Below, piece by piece: positions 32,854-44,796 of a DNA stretch of 64,000 nucleotides. Numbering within the stretch: position 1 is the stretch's first letter; each line of letters starts with the position of its first letter. A program made the translations under genes and the position numbers. The notes beneath the pieces are model-generated. The model was given only the letters and a program-made list of their open reading frames with translations. It had not been told where the DNA came from and did no database searches. Source of the DNA: Closterium sp. Naga37s-1 (taxonomy: Eukaryota > Streptophyta > Zygnematophyceae > Desmidiales > Closteriaceae). Where the stretch lies: positions 1,798,001 through 1,862,000 of the forward strand of contig CANJKZ010000011.1 in NCBI GenBank assembly GCA_947471745.1. Reading direction: 5' to 3'.

Positions 32854-35800
32854 CTAGTTCATGCTCATTCCACTCATGCGCACACAACGCCAATGAGGCT
32901 CATCCGCAAGCCTCTTGGTGAGGAAGTGTGCTGGCTGCTGGTGAGTCTTGATATAGATTGGATTCACCGTCCCCCTCTTCACCTCCTTACGCAGCCAATG
33001 CCACTTGATACGCATGTGCTTGTTCAACCCATGAAGCACTGCGTTCCTGGCCATCCCAAGAGCCCCCTTGCTATCACAAAACAGCGGCGTAGCAACCTTC
33101 TGCTCCTGGCCAATCCCCTCTAGCAGCCTCCTCAGCCAAATCACCTCCTTCACCCCACCAGGAACGCTGGTGTGAACTGCTGCATACAAGAGGCTGCCCA
33201 CCAAGGACTGAAATTGCTGCTGCTCCTCGGCTTCAACCCCTTCATCCTCTGCTGCCTTCACAAGCTTGAATTCTGTTGGCAGGGGAGTTGCAACTTTGCG
33301 CTCATTCTCAATCCCATACTTCTCCCCCAGCTCTTTGATGAACTTCTCCTGGTGTAGCTTCAACCACCTGTGATCCAGATCCCTCTTCACGTGCATCCCG
33401 AGGTAGTACTTTACCTCCCCAAGGGTCTTGCACTTGAAGTTCTTCATCAGCTGCTGCTGCACTTTCTGGATCTCCTTCATGCTGCTGCTGAAGAGAAGAA
33501 TGTCGTCCACGTAGACCAGAAACAGCACCAGCTTCTCCCCCTCCCCCTTGAGAAAGAGGCTCTCATCACAGCTGCTGGTCCTGAATCCCATCTCCTCTAA
33601 AACAGCTGCCAACTTCTGGTACCAGCAGCGTGGCGCCTGCTTCAAGCCGTAGATGGACCTTTTCACCTTGCACACCCTGCCCGTACCATCCTCATACCCA
33701 GGTGGCTGCGTCATGTACACATCCTCCTCTAAAATCCCATTGAGGAATGCCGTTGATATATCTTTCTGAATGATGAATTTCCCACTAACCACTGCATCTG
33801 CCAACAAGACACGGAAGGTAGGGGGTTTGGCAGTGGGAGCAAAGATCTCATTGAAGTCCTGCTTCTCCTTCTGCATAAACCCCTTAGCCACCAGCCTACT
33901 CTTGTAGATGGTGACCTGTCCCTCGTCATCGGTCTTGATCCTTAGCACCCACTTGCACCGTACGGCTTTCTTCCCCTCAGGCAGCACCACCAGATCCCAT
34001 GTCCCATTCTCTAACAGACTTTGATACTCAGCATCCCTAGAAACCAGCCACTTCTCCCTATCTGGTCCAGCTAATGCCTCCTCCATGCTTGCTGGTTCCT
34101 CTGGTGCAGGGGCAAGAAAACAGTAGGCAGGTTCATCCTCCTCATCCGGGTCATAGCCATGCGGTAGAATCAGCAATGCCTCCTCATTCCCAAGCTGCTG
34201 CTCTGCTACATCAGCTCCTGCAGTCAGCTTCAAAGTGGCCATACGGGTACGTCCTGGCCTGGAGACGGGTGTCTCCTATCCCCTCATAACGACACCCTTC
34301 GGCTTCCTCCTTGATGGTAGCGCAGGAACCTTAGCTTTTCCCAGCTGCTGTTCTCCTCCCTCAGATCCAGCAGCTTCTTTGGTGCTACCACTAGTCTCCA
34401 TCAGCAGGTGCCTCCTGCACCTTCTCTCCATCGCCACCCTCTGCAGCTGCCTCCTCCCCCTCCTCCCACACACTAGGAGTCAGGTCCAGCTGCATGGTGA
34501 TCTGCTCCATCTGCTCGGATACCTTGGTCTCCGGCTGTTTCTTCCAGCCCCCATACATCATGCCCTCAACAAACTTCACATCCCTGCTGTCAAACAACAC
34601 ACCCTTGGATGGTTCCCACAGCAGCCATCCCTTGCTCTCAGCAGCCAGCCCCAAATGCACACACCAGATTGCACTCGCCCCCAACTTACTTCGATACTTC
34701 TTGGGGACGTGGGCGACTGCCATGCAACCAAACACCCTCAGCATGTCCACCGGCGGCTTCCTCCCGAGCCACCTCTCCAGCGCCACGATTCATTACCAAC
34801 CTTAGTGAGCACCCTGTTCCTAGCCACGGTAGCGTGCCGGACAGCATGGGGCCACATGGAATTGCCCACCCCTGATTCTATGAGCAGCGCCCTAGCTGTC
34901 TCCAGAATGGTCCGGTTCGCCCGTTCTGCTACACCGTTGGACTGCGGAGAGTAAGCTGTGGTCAGCTCCCTCTGAATGCCCTGCTTCTTGAGCCAGGCCG
35001 TCGTTTCAGCTCCAAGGAACTCACCACCCCGGTCTGTCCTAATCCGCTTCACTACACACTCCGCTTGCTTCTCAACGAATGGCAGCCAATCTTCCTTTAT
35101 CGTAGAGGCGGCGTGGTCCTTTTGCTTCAGCGGATACGCCCACATGAGTCTGCTCCAATCATCCACAATGGTTAGGAAATACCGCTCCCCCTTGTGCCCT
35201 TGCACCGGCAGCGGCCCCACCAGGTCTATGTGAACCAGCTCCAAAGGCTTCTTGCTCCTGCCAGTCACGCTATGAAAAGGGAAACGAGTGAATTTTGAGA
35301 GCAAACAGATTTCACAGTTGTCATCGGGTGGCTGTCCGTTCAGCTTCAAACCCTTGACTGCTCCATCCTTCTCTAGCTGCTTCAATAAGGGCATTGCCAC
35401 ATGCCCCAAGCGTCGGTGTGCCGTTGCCCAATCTGTCTCCCCAGATCTGGCCGACACCTTCACACCAACCCCTCCAACGGCGTTGCACTCCCCCTGGGAT
35501 GCAGACCCCTCTCCAGCCTGCCCCCCACTGTGCCACGCCAACGCCGGCAGCTGCCACATGGATCTGTACACATCCTTGCTCTCATGCAGATCCCAAAGCA
35601 CCCGATTTCCCAGCTGCCCCTTGTACGTGCGTGCCCCATCCGTGTTAGTGCTCACCCCAGCCTTGGCAAGCTTACGGAGGGAGATGAGGTTGGCCTTGAG
35701 ATCAGGAACAAGGAGAACGTCGTGCAGCACCACCGGCTTGCCATCCGCTCCCTTGAATGCAGCTCGTCCCGCACCAGCCACCTTCAGGGCGTGTCCAGAG

Positions 35801-35947
35801 GCAGAGCACACCTCATTGATCGGTGCAGCCCGTACGTCATCAAACAGCTCCTTGCGCGGCGTCATCGTCCAAGCAGCGCCCGTGTCCAACACCCAATAGT
35901 CCAGGGGATGCAGCTCTGCTCGAACCTTTGCAGAGGCGTCTCCTTGC
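32854..35947 (-). pseudogene. pol: Family A PR-IN-RT-RNase H, minus strand
   Basis: The right end begins inside the protease region (LDTGAAWTMTPRKEL near 35890); gag is missing. The integrase is open to a 4-bp deletion near 34784. TAG at 34276-34278 replaces the Trp of RGWETP. RT and RNase H form one 462-codon frame (34242-32854) with YVDD intact. Near 33157-33170 an in-frame deletion of roughly 430 bp joins YAAVHT to GVKEVIWLRR with a few filler residues (SVPG), removing the RNase H core. The TAG, the linker deletion and the DDEGQ variant match the copy at 22.1-26.7 kb. Cut at 35948 by an LTR terminus. Confidence 0.9.
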
Positions 35948-37038
35948 TGTTGGTGTAAGGGCCTAATAAACTCAGGCTATTAAGACGTTATCCAACTTAA
36001 AACCTCTCCTCGGGGTCACCTCCAAGGGTCCCTGGGTGCTTGGTACAAGACCAGCCCCTATCTTCGGGTCCGAGTTTGTAGAGAGAGGGATCAAGAGAGA
36101 CTTAGTCAAAACAGCAAGAGTACCTTGAATGTTGCGCAGCGTGCTGTGCAGACCGTCGATCGGATTAAGCTGAGAACTCGCTATATCGAAGCTCACCCTA
36201 AGAGCTTTCAAAAGAGCCAAGTTGCCTCGCGAAAAGTTCTGCCATTGCAGAGTACGGCTCGGACAGCGTTTGCCTAGTGTCGTAGTGCTAGCGTACTAGC
36301 GTTGACTCGGTAGCATTCTGCCGTCGAATCGCGTGGATACCAAATTCCAGCAAGGAAGGAATTCGCTTGAATCAATTTGAATATATTCAGGTACAAACAG
36401 AGAAGGAATATATAGTTCTATCTAGCAAAGACCTTGGGAATCAACCTGGGAACAACCAGGGATGATCCCAAATAATTCCAAGCAACAGAACCAACCTGGC
36501 TGGACAAAACAGCAGGTGGTAGGTTGGTAAACAACCTCTGGTTCTGTTTTTCCAACCTGGGAAAACAACAACCAGGTTCAGGTCCTAAAAACAGAACCTG
36601 TTTTGTCTTTGCCCAACCAGCCAAATGCTAGTTCCGCTGGTTTCCCCTGGCCCTGTAGCATGCAGATACAGACAAACAACATCCAACTTTCACCTAAATT
36701 GTACCCCTATAGTGCCTGCCCTGCTACACTATAGTCAACCAAACAAAACAGTACAAGTTCGAGTTGGATATAACTGAATCTGCGCACTCAATTAAACCGA
36801 ACTGCAAAACTTCCATCTTGGGTTCCTTTGCGAGCTCGTTCTTTCTGCTTGCACTGTTCATAGCGCGTACAATGTTGTGCCGAAGCGCACATTGCGCAAG
36901 TACCTGCAAATGCATCAAGCGAAAATTGCGAAAACAAACAAACACACGAACATTCGATTCACACCCAAATGCATTCGCACACGCATGCTCGTACAAACAG
37001 ACGGCAGGATGTCGTGCAATGTGAATTTGCACCCAACA
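35948..37038 (-). mobile_element. Family A LTR, full length
   Basis: 1,091 bp from TGTTGGTGTAAGG to CACCCAACA. The protease-region coding sequence is on its left and a polypurine tract on its right. It is part of the direct duplication with 30368-31460. Confidence 0.9.
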
Positions 37039-37081
37039 CACTCCTTCTCAGCCTGCCGGCTGCATTCCACATCATTCCATG

Positions 37082-37212
37082 CTAGTTCATGCTCTTTCCA
37101 CTTATGCGCACACAACGCCAATGAGGCTCATCCGCAATCCTCTTGGTGAAGAAGTCTGCTGGCTGCTGGTGAGTCTTGATATAGATTGGATTCACGGTCC
37201 CCCTCTTCACCT
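37082..37212 (-). pseudogene. pol: Family A RNase H tail, duplicate of 31504-31634
   Basis: Same 44-codon RNase H end, with the ADFF and RISGKSMN variants, meeting plus-strand RT at the same base as at 31.6 kb. Confidence 0.85.
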
Positions 37213-37213
37213 G

Positions 37214-37966
37214 CAAAGGGTTGAAGCCGAGGAGCAGCAGCAGTCTCAGTCCTTGGTGGGCAGCCTCTTGTATGCCGCGGTTCATACAAGGCCCGACATC
37301 TCTTTCTCGGTTGGGCAGCTGGCTAGGGTGGTGCAGAATCCATCAGAGGAGCAGGTGGATGCAGCTGAGCGTGTGGTGAAGTACCTGAACTCTCACCCAA
37401 GCATTGGAGTTCAATACTCCGCATCTGCACAGGTGAAGCAGAAAGGGGTTGAGGTGCTGAAAGAGAAGGGGGAGCGGCTTGGAGAAGGCAAGCTGTTTCT
37501 CACTTGCTTTACCGATGCTACGTGGGCTTCTGAGAAGGACGATTCCTCATCTGTGGGTGGATACATCTGCGTAGTTGGGGGAGGACCTGTTAGTTGGAGG
37601 TCCAAGAAGCAGACGGAGACGTCACTCTCCTCTGTTGAATTAGAGTACATGGCAATGTTTCATAGGGTGAAGGAGGTGATTTGGCTGAGGAGGCTGTTAG
37701 AGGAGATTGGCCAGGAGCAGAAGGTTGCTACACCGCTATTTTGTGATAGCAAGGGGGCTCTTGGGATGGCCAGGAACGCAGTGCTTTATGGACTGAACAA
37801 GCACATGCGTATCAAGTGGCACTGGCTGCGTAAGGAGGTGAAGAGGGGGACCGTGAATCCAATCTATATCAAGACTCACCAGCAGCCAGCAGACTTCCTC
37901 ACCAAGAGGCTTGCGGATGAGCCTCATTGGCGTTGTGTCCGCATGAGTGGAATGAGCATGAACTAG
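37214..37966 (+). pseudogene. pol: Family A RT end and RNase H, plus strand, open frame
   Basis: Open from GVEAEEQQQSQ through the RNase H end ADFLTKRLADEPHW to the stop at 37966. The left half matches 31636-32030. The right half, from about 37510, shares the variants ELEYMAMFHRV and VLYGLNKHM with the inverted sequence at 43.7-45.3 kb, so this piece is itself a mosaic. RNase H looks complete, but nothing upstream could express it. Confidence 0.87.
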
Positions 37967-38009
37967 CATGGAATGATGTGGAATGCAGCCGGCAGGCTGA
38001 GGGGGAGTG

Positions 38010-39100
38010 TGTTGGGTGCAAATTCACATTGCACGACATCCTGCCGTCTGTTTGTACGAGTATGCGTGTGCGAATGCATTTGGGTGTGAATGGAATGTTC
38101 GTGTGTTTGTTTGTTTTCGCAATTTCGCTTGATGCATTTGCAGGTACTCGCGCAATGTGCGCTTCGGCACAACATTGTACGCGCTATGAACAGTGCAAGC
38201 AGAAAGGACGAGCTCGCAAAGGAACCCAAGATGGAAGCTTTGCAGTTCGGTTGAATTGATTGCGCAGATTCAGTTCTATCCAACTCGAACTTGTACTGTT
38301 TTGTTTGGTTGACTATAGTGTAGCAGGGCAGGCACTATAGGGGTACAATTTAGGTGAAGGTTGGATGTTGTTCGTCTGTATCTGCATGCTACAGGGCCAG
38401 GGGAAACCAGCGGAACCAGCATTTGGCTGGTTGGGCAAAGACAAAACAGGTTCTTTTTTTAGGACCTGAACCTGGTTGTTGTTTTCCCAGGTTGGAAAAA
38501 CAGAACCAGAGGTTGTTTACCAACCTACAACCTGCTGTTTTGTCCAGCCAGGTTGGTTCTGTTGCTTGGAATTATTTGGGATCATCCCTGGTTGTTCCCA
38601 GGTTGATTCCCAAGGTCCTTGCTAGCTAGAAATATATATTCCTTCTCTGTTTGTACCTGAATATATTCAAATTGATTCAAGCAAATTCCTTCCTTGCTGG
38701 AATTTCGTATCCACGCGATTCGACGGCAGAATGCTACCGAGTCAACGTTAGTACGCTAGCACTCCAACGCTAGGCAAACGCTGTCCGAGTCATAACTCTG
38801 CAATGGCAGAACTTTTCGCGAGGCAACTTGGCACTTTTGAAAGCTCTTAGAGTGAGCTTCGATATAACGACTTCTTTGCTTAATCCGATCGACGGTCTGC
38901 ATGGCACGCTGCGCAATGTTCAAGGTACTCTTGCTGTTTTGACTAAGTCCCTCTTGATCCCTCTCTCTGCAAACTCGGACCCGAGGATAGGGGCTGGTCT
39001 TGTACCAAGCACCCAGGGACCATTGGAGGTGACCCTGAGGAGAGGTTTTAAGTTGGATAACGTCTTAATAGCCTGAGTTTATGAGGCCCTTACACCAACA
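38010..39100 (+). mobile_element. Family A LTR, full length, plus strand
   Basis: 1,091 bp from TGTTGGGTGC to TTACACCAACA, following a polypurine tract, so it is a 3' LTR of a plus-oriented copy. Its right terminus abuts minus-strand RT at 39101 with no PBS. A TATATA-type box lies near 38630. It is the inverted partner of 43704-44796. Confidence 0.92.
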
Positions 39101-39243
39101 TCCCGAAGCTCCTTGATGAACTTCTCCTGGTGCAGCTTCAACCACCTGTGATCGTGATCCCTCTCCACGTGCATCTCGAGGTAGTACTTTACCTCCTCAA
39201 GGGTCTTGCACTTGAAGTTTTTCATCAGCTGCTGCTGCACTTT
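39101..39243 (-). pseudogene. pol: 143-bp family A RT fragment
   Basis: Minus-strand RT connection piece (FKCKTLEEVKYYLEMHVERD region). It runs from the LTR end at 39100 to a TTTCAGG microhomology, where an LTR fragment begins. Confidence 0.8.
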
Positions 39244-39894
39244 CAGGTACAAACAGAGAAGGAATATATAGTTCTAGCTAGCAAGGACCTTGGGAATCAA
39301 CCTGGGAACAACCAGGGATGATCCCAAATCATTCCAAGCAACGGAACCAACCTGGCTGGACAAAACAGCAGGTGGTAGGTTGGTAAACAACCTCTGGTTC
39401 TGTTTTTCCAACATGGGAAAACAACAACCAGGTTCAGGTCCTAAAAACAGAACCTGTTTTGTCTTTGCCCAACCAGCCAAATGCTGGTTCCGCTGGTTTC
39501 CCCTGGCCCTGTAAGATGCAGATACAGACAAACAACATCCAACCTTCACCTAAATTGTACCCCTATAGTGCCTGCCATGCTACACTATAATCAACCAAAC
39601 AAAACAGTACAATTTCGAGTTGGATAGAACTGAATCTGCGCAATCAATTCAACCGAACTGCAAAGCTTCCATCTTGGGTTCCTTTGCGAGCTCGTCCTTT
39701 CTGCTTGCACTGTGCATAGCGCGTACAATGTTGTGCCGAAGCGCATATTGCAAGAGTACCTGCAAATGCATCAAGCAAAAATTGCGAAAGCAAACAAACA
39801 TACGAACATTCAATTCACAACCAAATACAGTCGCACACGCATACTCGTACATACAGACGGCAGGATGTCTGGCAATGTGAATTTGCACCCAACA
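39244..39894 (-). mobile_element. Partial family A LTR, minus strand
   Basis: Runs from CAGGTACAAACAG, just on the U5 side of the TATA box, to the LTR start CACCCAACA at 39894. It lacks the last 440 bp or so of the LTR. Integrase sequence follows directly. Confidence 0.85.
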
Positions 39895-40383
39895 GTAAGC
39901 CGTGGTCAGCTCCCTGTTCCAAGCCACGGTAGCGTGCCGGACAGCATGGGGCCAAATCGAATTGCCCACCCCTGATTCTATGAGCAACGCCCTAGGTGTC
40001 TGCAGAATGGTCCGGTTCGCCCGTACTGCTACACCGTTGGACTGCGGGGTGTAAGCGGTAGTCAGCTCCCTCTGAATGCCCTGCTTCTTGAGCCAGGCTG
40101 TCATCTCAGCTCCAAGGAACTCACCAGCTCGGTCTGTCCTCATCCGCTTCACCACACACATCGCTTTCTTCTCCACGAATGGCAGCCAATCTTCCTGTAT
40201 CGTGAAGGCGGCGTGGTCCTTTTGCTTCAGCGGATACGCCCACATGAGTCTGCTCCAATCGTCCACAATGGTTAGGAAATACCGCTCCCCCTTGTGCCCT
40301 TGCACCGGCAGCGGCCCAACCAAGTCCATGTGAACCAGCTCCAAAGGCTTCTTGCTCCTGCCAGTCACGCTATGAAAAGGGGA
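39895..40383 (-). pseudogene. pol: Family A integrase core, minus strand, catalytic Glu lost
   Basis: Covers HSVTGRSKKPLELVHMDLVGPL, RTDRAGEF and NGVAVRANR (quoted in parts). The third catalytic residue of the DDE triad is Val (GTA, 40024-40026) instead of Glu, and GG after RTDR is AG. About 20 bp of the TTAYS segment is repeated at the left junction (39895-39914). It is the inverted partner of the integrase at 40.55-41.0 kb. Confidence 0.85.
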
Positions 40384-40539
40384 GCGTTGGGAAATCGGGT
40401 GCTTTGGGATCTGTGCGTGCCCCATCGGTGCTAGTGCTCACCCCAGCCTTGGCAAGCTTACGGAGGGAGATGAGGTTGGCCTTGGGATGGGGGACGAGGA
40501 AAACGTCGTGCAGCACCACCGGATTGCAATCTGGCAGGA
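40384..40539. other. Fold-back spacer with two small orientation flips
   Basis: 40387-40413 reads on the plus strand as LGNRVLWDL of the preintegrase. 40414-40535 reads on the minus strand as the protease/preintegrase segment (LISLRKLAKAGVSTSTDGA). Plus-strand integrase begins next. So three pieces of one gene lie in +, - and + order within 160 bp. Confidence 0.8.
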
Positions 40540-43336
40540 GCGTGACTGTCAGGAGCAAGAAGCTTTTGGAGCTGGTTCACATCGACTTGGTGGGGCCGCT
40601 GCCGGTGCAAGGGCCCAAGGGAGAGCGGTATTTCTTAATCATTGTGGATGATTGGAGCAGACTCATGTGGGCGTATCCGCTGAAGCAAAAGGACCATGCC
40701 ACCTCTACGATACGGGAAGATTGGCTGCCATTCGTTGAGAAGCAAGCGGAGTGTGTGGTGAAGCGGATTAGGACAGATCGGGGTGGTGAATTCCTTGGAG
40801 CTGAGATGACAGCCTGGCTCAAGAAGCAGGGCATTCAGAGAGAGCTGACCACGGCTTACACGCCGCAGTCCAACGGTGTAGCAGAACAGGCGAACCGGAC
40901 CATTCTGGAGACAGCTAGGGCGCTGCTCATAGAATCAGGGGTGGGAAATTCAATATGGCCCCATACTGTCCGACACGCTACCGTGGCTAGGAACAGGGTG
41001 CTCACTAAGGTTGGTGATGACTCGTGGGTGCCGTTGGAGAGGTGGCTTGGGAGGAAGCTGCCGGTGGACATGCTGAGGGTGTTCGGTTGCATGGCAGTCG
41101 CCCACGTCCCCAAGAAGTATCGAAGTAAGTTGGGGGCGAATGCAATCTTCTGTGTGCATTTGGGGCTGGCTGCTGAGAGCAGGGGATGGCTGCTGTGGGA
41201 ACCATCCAAGGGTGTGTTGTTTAACAGCAGGGATGTGAAGTTTGTTGAGGGCATGATGTATGGGGGCTGGAAGAAACAGCCGGAGGCCAAGGTATCATAG
41301 GAGATGGAGCAGATCACCATGCAGCTGGACATGACTCCTAGTGTGTGGGAGGAGGGAGAGGAGGCAGCTGCAGAGGGTGGTGATCGAGAGAAGGTGCAGG
41401 AGGCACCTGCTGGTGGACGAGATGATGTGGAGACTAGTGGTAGCACCAAGGAAGCAGCTGGATCTGGGGAAGGAGAACAGCAGCTGGGAAAAACTAAGGT
41501 TCCTGCGCTACCATCAAGGAGGAAGCGGAAAGCTGTTGTTATGAGGGGATGGGAGACACCCGTCTCCAGGCCAGGACGTACCCGTATGGCCACTCTGAAG
41601 CTGACTGCAGGAGCTGATGTAGCAGAGCAGCAGCTTGGGAATGAGGAGGCATTGCTGATTCTACCACATGGCTATGATCCGGATGAGGAGGATGAACCTG
41701 CCTACTGTTTTCTTGCCCCTGTACCAGAGGAACCAGCTAGCATGGAGGAGGCATTATCTGGACCAGATAGGGAGAACTGGCTGGTTTCTAGGGATGCTGA
41801 GTACCAAAGATTGCTAGAGAATGGGACATGGGATCTGGTGGTGCTGCATGAGGGGAAGAAAGCCGTACAGTGCACGTAGGTGCTAAGGAACAAGACCGAT
41901 GACAAGGGACAAGTCACGATCTACAAGAGTACGCTGGTGGCTAAGGGGTTTATGCAGAAGGAGAAGCAGGACTTCAATGAGATCTTTGCTCCCACTGCCA
42001 AACCCCCTACCCTCTGTGTCTTGTTGGCAGATATAGCCGTTAGTGGGAAATTCATCATTCAGATGGATATATCAACAGCATTTCTCAATGGGATTTTAGA
42101 AAAGGATGTGTACTTGACGCAGCCGCCTGGGTATGAGGATGGTACGGGCAGGGTGTGCAAACTGAAAAAATCCATCTACGACTTGAAGCAGGCGCCACGC
42201 TGCTGGTACCAGAAGTTGGCAGCTGTTTTAGAGGAGATGGGATTCAGGACCAGCAGCTGTGATGACAGCCTCTTTCTCAAGGGGGAGGGGGAGAAGCTGG
42301 TGCTGTTTCTGGTCAACGTGGATGACATTCTTCTCTTCAGCAGCAGCATGAAGGAGATCCAGAAAGTGCAGCAGCAGCTGATGAAGAACTTCAAGTGCAA
42401 GACCCTTGGGGAGGTAAAGTACTACCTCGGGATGCACGTGGAGAGGGATCGAGATCACAGGTGATTGAAGCTGCACCAGGAGAAGTTCATCAAGGAACTG
42501 GGGGAGAAGTATGGGATTGAGAATTAGCGCAAGGTTGCAATACCCTTGCCAGCACAATTCAAGCTTGTGAAGGCAGAAGAGGATGAAGGGGTTGAAGCCG
42601 AGAAGCAGCAGCAATTTCAGTCTTTGGTGGCAGCCTCTTGTATGCAGCAGTTCATACAAGGCCTGACATCTCTTTCTCGGTTGGGCAGCTGGCTAGGGTG
42701 GTGCAGAATCCATCAGAGGAGCAGGTGGATGCAGCTGAGCGTGTGGTGAAGTACCTGAACTCTCACCCAAGCATTGGAGGTCAATACTCCGCATCTGCAC
42801 AGGTGAAGCAGAAAGGGGTTGAGGTGCTGAAAGAGAAGGGGGATCGGCTTGGAGAAGGCAAGCTGTTTCTCACTTGCTTTACTGATGTTATGTGGGCTTT
42901 TGAGAAGGATGATTCCTCATCTGTGAGAGGAGACATCTGCATAGTTGGGGGAGGACCTGTTAGTTGGAGGTCCACGAAGCAGACGAAGATAGCACTTTCC
43001 TCTGTTGAATCAGAGTACATGGCAATGTTTCATGGGGTGAAGGAGGTGATTTGGTTGAGGAGGCTTTTAGAAGAGATTGGCCTGGATCAGAAGGTTGCTA
43101 CGCCGTTGTTTTGTGATAGCAAGGGGGCTCTTGGGATGGCCAGGAACGCAGTGCTTCATGGACTGAACAAGCACATGCGTATCAAGTGGCACTGGCTGCG
43201 TAAGGAGGTGAAGAGGGGGACCGTGAATCCAATCTATATCAAGACTCGCCAGCAGCCAGCAGACTTCTTCACCAAGAGGATTGCGGATGAGCCTCATTGG
43301 CGTTGTGTGCGCATGAGTGGAAAGAGCATGAACTAG
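40540..43336 (+). pseudogene. pol: Family A IN-RT-RNase H, plus strand, several stops
   Basis: The integrase (HIDLVGPL, RTDRGGEF, NGVAEQANR; DDE kept) is open to TAG at 41298-41300. The linker and RT N-terminus then run to TAG at 41877-41879, where a Trp codon is expected. RT is open to TGA at 42462-42464 and has NVDD instead of YVDD (Asn codon 42315-42317). TAG at 42525-42527 and a 1-bp loss near 42628 precede RNase H, which is open from 42638 to 43336 and ends FFTKRIADEPHW...SMN. It is more mutated than the 13.9-18.5 kb copy. Confidence 0.9.
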
Positions 43337-43379
43337 CATGGAATGATATGGAATGCAGCCGGCAGGCTGAGAAGGAGTG

Positions 43380-43703
43380 TGTTGGGTGCAAATTCACATT
43401 GAACGACATCCTGCCTGCTGTTTGTACGAGAATGCGTGTGCGAATGCATTTGGGTGTGAATGGAATGTTCGTGTGTTTCTTTGCTTTCGCAATTTTCGCT
43501 TGATGCATTTGCAGGTACTCGCGCAATGTGCGCTTCGGCACAACATTGTACGCGCTATGAACAGTGCAAGCAGAAAGGACGAGCTCGCAAAGGAACCCAA
43601 GATGGAAGATTTGCAGTCTGGATTAATTGATTGCGCAGATTCAGTTCTATCCAACTCGAACTTGTACTGTTTTGTTTGGTTGACTATAGTGTAGCAGGGC
43701 AGG
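43380..43703 (+). mobile_element. First 324 bp of a plus-strand family A LTR
   Basis: Starts TGTTGGGTGC after the polypurine tract of the pol at 40.5-43.3 kb. It stops in GCAGGGCAGG, where a minus-oriented LTR terminus begins at 43704. The cut lies in the loop of the CTATAGTG/CACTATAG inverted repeat. Confidence 0.88.
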
Positions 43704-44796
43704 TGTTGGTGTAAGGGCCTAATAAACTCAGGCTATTAAGACGTTATCCAACTTAAAACCTCTCCTCGGGGTCACCTCCAAGGGTCCCTGGGTGCTTGGT
43801 ACAAGATCAGCCCCTATCCTCGGGTCCGAGTTTGTAGAGAGATGGATCAAGAGGGACCTAGTCAAAACAGCAAGAGTACCTTGAATGTCGCGCAGCGTGT
43901 CGTGCAGACCGTCGATCGGATTAAGCTGAGATCTTGCTATATCGAAGCTCACTCTAAGGGCTTTCAAAAGAGCCAAGTTGCCTCACGAAAAGTTCTACCA
44001 TTGCAGAGTTACGAAATGGACAGCGTTTGCCTAGCGTTGAAGTGCTAGCGTACTAGCGTTGACTCGGTAGCATTCTGCCGTCGAATCGCGTGGATACGAA
44101 ATTCCAGCAAGGAAGGAATTCGCTTGAATCAATTTGAATATATATTCAGGTACAAACAGAGAAGGAATATATAGTTCTAGCTAGCAAGGACCTTGGGAAT
44201 CAACCTGGGAACAACCAGGGATGATCCCAAATAATTCCAAGCAACAGAACCAACCTGGCTGGACAAAACAGCAGGTTGTAGGTTGGTAAACAACCTCTGG
44301 TTCTGTTTTTCCAACCTGGGAAAACAACAACCAGGTTCAGGTCCTAAAAAAAGAACCTGTTTTGTCTTTGCCCAACCAGCCAAATGCTGGTTCCGCTGGT
44401 TTCCCCTGGCCCTGTAGCATGCAGATACAGACGAACAACATCCAACCTTCACCTAAATTGTACCCCTATAGTGCCTGCCCTGCTACACTATAGTCAACCA
44501 AACAAAACAGTACAAGTTCGAGTTGGATAGAACTGAATCTGCGCAATCAATTCAACCGAACTGCAAAGCTTCCATCTTGGGTTCCTTTGCGAGCTCGTCC
44601 TTTCTGCTTGCACTGTTCATAGCGCGTACAATGTTGTGCCGAAGCGCACATTGCGCGAGTACCTGCAAATGCATCAAGCGAAATTGCGAAAACAAACAAA
44701 CACACGAACATTCCATTCACACCCAAATGCATTCGCACACGCATACTCGTACAAACAGACGGCAGGATGTCGTGCAATGTGAATTTGCACCCAACA
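43704..44796 (-). mobile_element. Family A LTR (3' LTR of the RT-deleted element)
   Basis: 1,093 bp from TGTTGGTGTAAGG to CACCCAACA, followed by the polypurine tract at 44797-44811. It is the inverted partner of 38010-39100 (shared GCAGGTTGTAGG and AAAAAAAGAACC variants). Confidence 0.92.

Noticed and set aside
37214-37966. Domesticated host RNase H gene
   Set aside because: The frame is open, but it is bounded by an inversion junction on the left and by the element's own polypurine tract and LTR on the right, so it is a retroelement fragment.
43699-43703. GCAGG as target duplication of the 43.7-49.6 kb element
   Set aside because: The right flank at 49649 starts CACTCCCCC, a polypurine tract of another copy, so no match.
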